Positions 59,703 to 64,000 of a stretch of DNA of 64,000 nt are shown here, in pieces; positions within the stretch are counted from its first letter, which is position 1; the number at the start of each line of letters is the position of its first letter. Below the pieces are notes generated by a model that did no database searches, had not been told where the DNA came from, and saw only the letters and a list, made by a program, of their open reading frames with translations. Made by a program: the position numbers and the translations under genes. The stretch is taken from contig CAZKGO010000002.1 of the NCBI GenBank assembly GCA_964552235.1, positions 42,058-106,057 of the forward strand, in the 5' to 3' direction. This DNA is from CAVTHK01 sp964552235 (GTDB lineage: Bacteria > Spirochaetota > Spirochaetia > SZUA-6 > CAVTHK01).

Positions 59703-60641
59703 CTACTCGATGTTGTGGGCCTCCGGGAGCCCGGGATAGCGTTCGACGACGCGCACCTTCGACTTGTCCTCCAGGAGCGTCTGCCCGCGCAGCACGATCT
59801 CCTCCCCGGGGGCCAGCCCCTCGGTGATCTCCACCTTGTCGTCGATCTGCAGGCCGGGATTCACCTTGCGCCTGCGGGCGACCCCGTCCTGGACCACGAA
59901 CACGTAGGAGACCCCGAAGCGCTGCACCACCACGTCCGAGGGGACCTTGACGATCCCCTCCTTGCGCTCCGTCACGATCTTGACCTGACCGAACATCCCG
60001 GCCTTGATCCGGCGATCGGGGGGCGTCAGCCGCAGGCGCACCTCGAGGGTGCGCGACTGCGGATCGACGACGGGGCTCAACTCGGTCACCACGGCGCGGA
60101 AGCGATCGGCCGGGTAGGCGTCAAAGCGCAGCGAGGCCTCCAGGCCGGTGCGGATCTTGGAGACGAAGCGCTCGGCGACCCGCGTGCGCACTTCAAGCTC
60201 GTCGAGCCGTCCGATGCGGGCCACGGGCACCGCCTGGGTGACGGTCGCCCCCTCCTGGATCGGCAGGGCGATGATCGTGCCGGCGATCGGGCTCTTGACC
60301 GGGCTGGCGACGTAGGTCATGCCGGGCCTCGACGGGTCGACCTCGGCGATCACCTGGTCGCGGGAGACGTACTCGCCGAGGCGGATGCGGAGCCTCGAGA
60401 GCTTGCCCGCGGTCTCCGGGTAGACGTCGACGCTGGTGCGCGTGACCACTTCGCCGTTGACCAGCAGGTAGTCCAGGATCTCGCCGCCCGTGGCGGTCGT
60501 CGTGTCGACGGCGAACACGGTTTCCTCGGGTTCGGCGGGGCCGCCTGCGGCGCGCGAGGCCGACCGGCCGCAGGCGGACAGCGCGGCGGCGATCCCCACG
60601 GCCGCCAGCGCCACGGCGAGGCTCTTGATGATTCTGCTCAT
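59703..60641 (-). CDS. RND efflux periplasmic adaptor lipoprotein
   Basis: This 312-residue protein has a lipoprotein signal (AALSACG), a lipoyl half-barrel (RLGEYVSRDQVIAEVD), almost no alpha hairpin and a barrel plus membrane-proximal domain. The missing hairpin means contact with TolC differs from that of MacA types. Its ATG overlaps the channel gene stop. It joins the RND pump to the channel. Confidence 0.92.
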   Translation of the reverse strand: MSRIIKSLAVALAAVGIAAALSACGRSASRAAGGPAEPEETVFAVDTTTATGGEILDYLLVNGEVVTRTSVDVYPETAGKLSRLRIRLGEYVSRDQVIAEVDPSRPGMTYVASPVKSPIAGTIIALPIQEGATVTQAVPVARIGRLDELEVRTRVAERFVSKIRTGLEASLRFDAYPADRFRAVVTELSPVVDPQSRTLEVRLRLTPPDRRIKAGMFGQVKIVTERKEGIVKVPSDVVVQRFGVSYVFVVQDGVARRRKVNPGLQIDDKVEITEGLAPGEEIVLRGQTLLEDKSKVRVVERYPGLPEAHNIE

Positions 60642-61993
60642 CGGGTCCCTTCCTCTTTGAAGCTCTTGTTGACTGCGTACTCCAGGTCGAGCAGGCCGGT
60701 GATGTAGGTGTACTTCGCTTTGAGGACCTCGAGCCTGGCCTTGCGAAGCTCGAGCTCGGCGTTCTGCACCTCCAGCAGCTCCCGGCTGCCGGCGTTGTAC
60801 GCCTCTTCGGCCAGCCGGTAGGCGCGGCCGGCGAGAGAGACATTCAGCTCGAGGGTCGCGATCGACGTGCGCGCCTTGTCGAGGTTGCGCACGAGGGTCT
60901 CGATCTCGATCTCGGCGCCGCGCAGGGCCTGCTCCCGGCGCAGCTCGGTCTGGCGGATCCGGGCGTCGTAGCCCGCCAGGTCAACCTTGGTCGTCGAACT
61001 CGGGATGTAGCCGTCGAGGGGCATGGTCAGGGAGAGCACCAGGGCTCCCTGGCGCTGGCTCCAGTTGGTGTCCAGGTCGGAGAACCAGCCGCTCTCCCAC
61101 GGCTCCTTCTGGTAGGTCGGATCCACGCTGAACGCCAGCGCCAGCGTGGGGGAAAGCTTCTGCTTCGCCGCGGCCTCGCGGCCGTTGCGCAGGCTCGCGA
61201 TCGCCATGTCGAGGCTGCGGATGTCCAGCCGCTGCCCGACGCGGCTGTCGATGAGCTGCTGCGCGTCGATCGGCGTCGGGGCGATCTCGATGGTGCCGTC
61301 GAGCTCGAGCGGGACCTTGCGGTCGAGGCCCAGCGTCAGATGAAAGCCGCCGAGGGCGGCTTCGCGGCCGTTGCGCAGCTCCTCGAGGGCGGGCTTGAGG
61401 TTCTCGAGCGCCACCTGGGCGCTCAGCACCGTGTACTCGGGCACGAGGCCCGCTTGGTAGTTGGCGAGCGCCTGGGCGTAGCGCTTTTCTGCGGCGGCGA
61501 TGTTCTGGTTCATCAGCTCGATGTTCGCCTCCAGCAGCAGCAGGTTGTAGAAGCTCTTGCGCACGTCGCGGCCAAGCTGCTTCTCGGCGGTCTCCAGGCT
61601 GAGGAGGCCGGACTCGTAGTCGAGCACGGTCTGGCGGATGCTGTTCCGCAGGGCCATGTTGAGGGGAAGCTGGGCGCTGAGGCTAAAGCCCAGGTTCCAC
61701 CGCGCGACTTCCTCCACCGGGATGCCGAGCAGTCGGTAGATGTCCAGCGATTCGTTGGGATCCTTGTTGGGCCGCGCGAGGGTGGCCCCGGCGGTGACCG
61801 TGGGGAGGAATTTGTTCCAGGCTGCGTCGCGCACCAGCTTCCTGCTCTCGACTCCGACCCGCTCGGCGGCGAGCGAGAGGTTGTTCGCGATCGCCAGCTC
61901 GACGGCCCGGTCGACGGTGATCCGCTCGGCCCGGGCGAGGACCGAAGCGAGCAGGACCATGAGTGCTGCGCTGACCAGTGCGCGGGTTCTCAT
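60638..61993 (-). CDS. TolC-family outer-membrane channel (RND operon)
   Basis: This 451-residue protein has a signal peptide (MRTRALVSAALMVLLASVLA) and long helices with repeated motifs (LAIANNLSLAAERVGVES and EEAYNAGSRELLEVQNAELE). AAGGAG lies 7 nt before ATG 61993, which also overlaps the TetR stop (ATGA). The same frame runs further upstream but only as a shadow of the regulator. It is the second TolC-like gene in the window. Confidence 0.9.
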   Translation of the reverse strand: MRTRALVSAALMVLLASVLARAERITVDRAVELAIANNLSLAAERVGVESRKLVRDAAWNKFLPTVTAGATLARPNKDPNESLDIYRLLGIPVEEVARWNLGFSLSAQLPLNMALRNSIRQTVLDYESGLLSLETAEKQLGRDVRKSFYNLLLLEANIELMNQNIAAAEKRYAQALANYQAGLVPEYTVLSAQVALENLKPALEELRNGREAALGGFHLTLGLDRKVPLELDGTIEIAPTPIDAQQLIDSRVGQRLDIRSLDMAIASLRNGREAAAKQKLSPTLALAFSVDPTYQKEPWESGWFSDLDTNWSQRQGALVLSLTMPLDGYIPSSTTKVDLAGYDARIRQTELRREQALRGAEIEIETLVRNLDKARTSIATLELNVSLAGRAYRLAEEAYNAGSRELLEVQNAELELRKARLEVLKAKYTYITGLLDLEYAVNKSFKEEGTR

Positions 61994-63213
61994 AACGTGA
62001 CTCCTTGGATGCCGTGCATGAAAAGATCGTAGATCTGCCGCAGGTCGGCAAGGCGAACCTCGCCTTTGCGGCCCGCCAGGATGACGTGGTTGATGACCAC
62101 GAAGCTCAGGTGGCTGCCCACGTGCGCGGCGGTAAGGCCGTGGCTGGTCAGGGCACCTTCGCGCAGCGCGTCCTCGAGAAAACCAAACCAGCGGGCCATC
62201 GCAGCCTCGTCGGGGTGGCGCATGCGCAGCTGGTAGCCGTGAGTGCGAAACCAGTCGAGCACCGAGGATATCTCGCGGGCGCTGCGCAGGTAGGAGCCGA
62301 GGACCACGAGAAAGCAGTAGACCCGCTCGGGAACCGTGTCGCACGAGGCGAGCCGGGCGCTGACGAGCTCGCGGAGCCTCCCCTGGTGGCGCTCGATCAG
62401 GCGGGCGAACATCTCGTCGCGGTCGCGGAAGTGGAAGTAGAGGCTGCTCTTGGTCAGACCGGCCCGCCTGGCGATCCGCTCGATCGACGCCTCGGCGAAC
62501 CCGTGCTCGGCAACGGTTTCGGCCACCGCGCGCAGGATCGGGTCTTCGGGCGGCAGATCCGAAGGCGCCACGGAGCATGAACGCTCGAGAGCCTCCATCT
62601 GCGGTCGGGCCACCGGGCCCTCGGCTGCGTAGCCCTGCCTGCAGATCCGCTCGACCAGCGAGGCCAGCTGCCCCTGCTCGTGCTCGCTGAGAGGGCGGGG
62701 GGTCTCCTTCTTGAGGGCGGCGCGCATGAGAAAGAAGGACACGGTGGCGCGCACGTAGTTCGCCGCCGTCGCCGGATCGCGGATGGCGGCAACGCGCGAG
62801 AGCGAGTCGACGAGCAGCCGCACGTGGCCGTCGAGCGCCTGCGCGAGAGGGCCGTGCTCGTGGCCGCGGACCTGGCAGAGCGTGAAGAAGAACTCGGGTA
62901 CGTGATTGGAGAAGAACGCGATGCGATCCCCGACAAAGCGTGCGAGCACCTGCTGCGCGTCGCCACGGGATGCCTCGGCCTCCAGGCGCTTTCCGAGCTC
63001 GGCGTAGCCGGACAGCAGCTGCCGCTCCATGGCCTCGAGCAACTCGTCCTTGCTCCTGAAGTATCGGTAGAGCGCCGGCTTGGTGATGCCCAGGGCCTCG
63101 GCGACGTCCTCGAGCCGCGTGTGGAAAAAGACGCTGCGTCCCCAGGTCTGGAACGCCTCGTCTATGATCTGTTGCTGGCGCTCGGCCCGCCGCTGGGACC
63201 TGGAGTGGGGCAT
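61990..63213 (-). CDS. Tandem TetR-family regulator of the RND operon
   Basis: This 407-residue protein contains two complete TetR units. The first has its helix-turn-helix at about residues 30-58 (LEDVAEALGITKPALYRYF); the second begins near residue 217 with IERIARRAGLTKSSLYFHF. Each is followed by its own helical ligand-binding part. A single chain could bind the operator at 63230-63249 as a built-in dimer and respond to two ligands. The ATG at 63213 was chosen because residues upstream lie over the promoter. It is the first gene of the efflux operon. Confidence 0.9.
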   Translation of the reverse strand: MPHSRSQRRAERQQQIIDEAFQTWGRSVFFHTRLEDVAEALGITKPALYRYFRSKDELLEAMERQLLSGYAELGKRLEAEASRGDAQQVLARFVGDRIAFFSNHVPEFFFTLCQVRGHEHGPLAQALDGHVRLLVDSLSRVAAIRDPATAANYVRATVSFFLMRAALKKETPRPLSEHEQGQLASLVERICRQGYAAEGPVARPQMEALERSCSVAPSDLPPEDPILRAVAETVAEHGFAEASIERIARRAGLTKSSLYFHFRDRDEMFARLIERHQGRLRELVSARLASCDTVPERVYCFLVVLGSYLRSAREISSVLDWFRTHGYQLRMRHPDEAAMARWFGFLEDALREGALTSHGLTAAHVGSHLSFVVINHVILAGRKGEVRLADLRQIYDLFMHGIQGVTL

Positions 63214-63229
63214 TGCGAAGTTCGCTTCC

Positions 63230-63278
63230 GTTACCGAACGATCGGTAACAATATAATCAAGGACAGGCGGCCTGCCAA
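63230..63278 (-). promoter_or_regulatory. Promoter and TetR operator of the RND operon
   Basis: On the minus strand TTGGCA (63278-63273) and TATATT (63255-63250) are 17 bp apart. Directly after the -10 box lies GTTACCGA, a 4-nt spacer and TCGGTAAC (63230-63249), a perfect 8-bp inverted repeat over the transcription start. This is the classic placement for TetR autorepression. Confidence 0.82.
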
Positions 63279-63511
63279 GCGGGTCGTTGCTGCCCGCCCG
63301 CGCGGGCAGTCGGGATCGCCCGGCTCCGGCCTGCTGTCTGAACAACACCGCCGGCCGCCGGGACTGTCACCCGCGGCCGCTCCGGAGCCCCGTCGCGGCC
63401 GCCGTGTAAGCGAGCGTAACGAAAGGGCCTCCCGCGCGGGGTCCTGGCGGTCCTTCGCGGCACGGGCCTTGCTCTTAGGCCTGCGGCGCCGGAGGCGGCG
63501 CGGAGGCAGGC
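63279..63511. other. Intergenic region before the last gene
   Basis: I see no gene, tRNA or clear promoter here. Several GC-rich inverted repeats are present near 63480-63510. The ribosome site GGAGG of the next gene is at 63502-63506. Confidence 0.5.
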
Positions 63512-64000
63512 ATGGACGACCGGGACGAGGAATTGAAGCGGAGGATCCTGTTGTGCCAGCGCACGGGCGAGGGGCGCGACGAGCTCGTCGCGGAGCTGGC
63601 CACGCGAGCCTACCGCTTTGCCGGCCACCGTCGGGGAGCGAGCGAGGACGAGCCCGGGGAGTTTCTCCTCCACATGTACCCGCGCCTCCCGCGGCTGATC
63701 GCCCGCTACCGGGACGTCGGGGTTCCCTTCGAGCACTACTTCAACTCCGTCCTCGCCTGGAACCTCCGCAGCTGCCGCAGGCGCGCCCGCAGCGCCGAGC
63801 TCGAGTGGCAGGCGGGACACCTGCCCGCGCTGTGGCCCTCGGAGAGCTTCGCAGCGGCCGACCCCGACGCCGACGACGAGCCTGCCCCGCGGCAGCCCGC
63901 AGCGGCGGCGCCGCCGGGCGGCGCGTCCGGGCCGGCGCCGCTGGACCCGGCGGCCTGCAAGCGCATCGTGCTGCTCGCTCTGCGCGCCTGCTGGCGGCTC
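63512..64000 (+). CDS. Unrecognised cytoplasmic protein, N-terminal part
   Basis: From the ATG at 63512 (GGAGG 5 nt upstream) the frame is open to the right edge, 163 codons. The first ~95 residues are helical and basic (EFLLHMYPRLPRLIARYRDV and FEHYFNSVLAWNLRSCRRRA). A Pro/Ala-rich linker follows, and then a new helical part begins (ACKRIVLLALRACW). The first part vaguely recalls the sigma-factor region 2 helices, but I cannot assign it. There is no signal peptide. Confidence 0.65.
   Translation, partial: MDDRDEELKRRILLCQRTGEGRDELVAELATRAYRFAGHRRGASEDEPGEFLLHMYPRLPRLIARYRDVGVPFEHYFNSVLAWNLRSCRRRARSAELEWQAGHLPALWPSESFAAADPDADDEPAPRQPAAAAPPGGASGPAPLDPAACKRIVLLALRACWRL

Noticed and set aside
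63257..63820. Minus-strand frame of 187 codons at the right edge
   Set aside because: Composition is Ala/Arg/Gly-rich with no domain, and it lies opposite the better plus-strand gene and over the TetR promoter.
1..64000. tRNA, rRNA, insertion sequences or prophage
   Set aside because: I looked through the intergenic spaces and saw no tRNA-like cloverleaf with a GTTCGA loop, no rRNA and no transposase or integrase; a covariance search would be needed to be certain.

Overview
The window is a GC-rich bacterial chromosome segment that reads best as a high-GC, anaerobic, free-living spirochaete. The support is indirect but consistent. Phenylalanyl-tRNA synthetase is of the archaeal type (24030-27271), as known for spirochaetes. 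There is a complete Bat/MoxR locus (8836-15086), a stand-alone DksA-like zinc-finger protein next to infA, and sugar-binding proteins with spirochaete-like signal peptides. Outer-membrane efflux systems show a two-membrane cell. Ferredoxin-type ATPases, NfnAB, a CoA-disulfide-reductase-like enzyme and a membrane pyrophosphatase point to anaerobic metabolism. A run of ten Ns at 48982-48991 shows that this is a draft scaffold.

Layout. 1-314: end of argJ. 366-2067: ArsR regulator, Cys/His-rich small protein and a split permease. 2057-7804: sugar ABC importer (no ATPase), a sulfatase and an SMP-30 lactonase, probably for a sulfated glycan. 7893-8747: orphan zinc/manganese-binding lipoprotein. 8836-15086: MoxR-DUF58-BatA-BatB-TPR-BatE operon. 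15142-18547: Smr, M20 peptidase, infA, dksA and two unknown proteins. 18544-20346: M30-like metallopeptidase lipoprotein. 20398-23680: translationally coupled nfnA-nfnB-kinase operon. 23770-23856: palindromic tandem repeat. 24030-27271: pheST. 27381-30863: K+-independent H+-pyrophosphatase followed by beta and gamma subunits of a Na+ decarboxylase pump. 30924-36690: MacAB-TolC-type efflux operon and an XRE-cupin regulator. 36887-39282: feoAB. 39284-43862: a decayed fusion gene, then a cluster of NifX-family protein, two ferredoxin-MinD ATPases, an IscU-like scaffold and Mrp that resembles the orange-protein (ORP) complex of sulfate reducers. 43884-48999: ZIP transporter, radical SAM enzyme, DUF134 regulator, second NifX, CobW-like GTPase and CoADR-rhodanese. 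49021-55259: CGGC protein, GH1 glucosidase, adenosine-specific kinase, pgi, a secreted protein, a DHH phosphoesterase and a DJ-1 protein. 55271-63213: purU and an RND efflux operon under a tandem TetR regulator. 63512-64000: start of an unrecognised protein.

Two themes stand out. First, metal and iron-sulfur handling recurs: ArsR/permease, ZnuA, FeoAB, ZIP, ORP-like cluster and G3E GTPase. The 39-48 kb block is the best candidate for an incompletely described system, because it combines scaffold (IscU), carrier ATPases (Mrp, MinD), small NifX cofactor-binding proteins, metal uptake and a redox/sulfur enzyme. Second, several genes have a good -10 box only 6-13 nt upstream of the start codon and no Shine-Dalgarno sequence, which suggests routine leaderless transcription. 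Several of these promoters carry perfect palindromes that look like operators.
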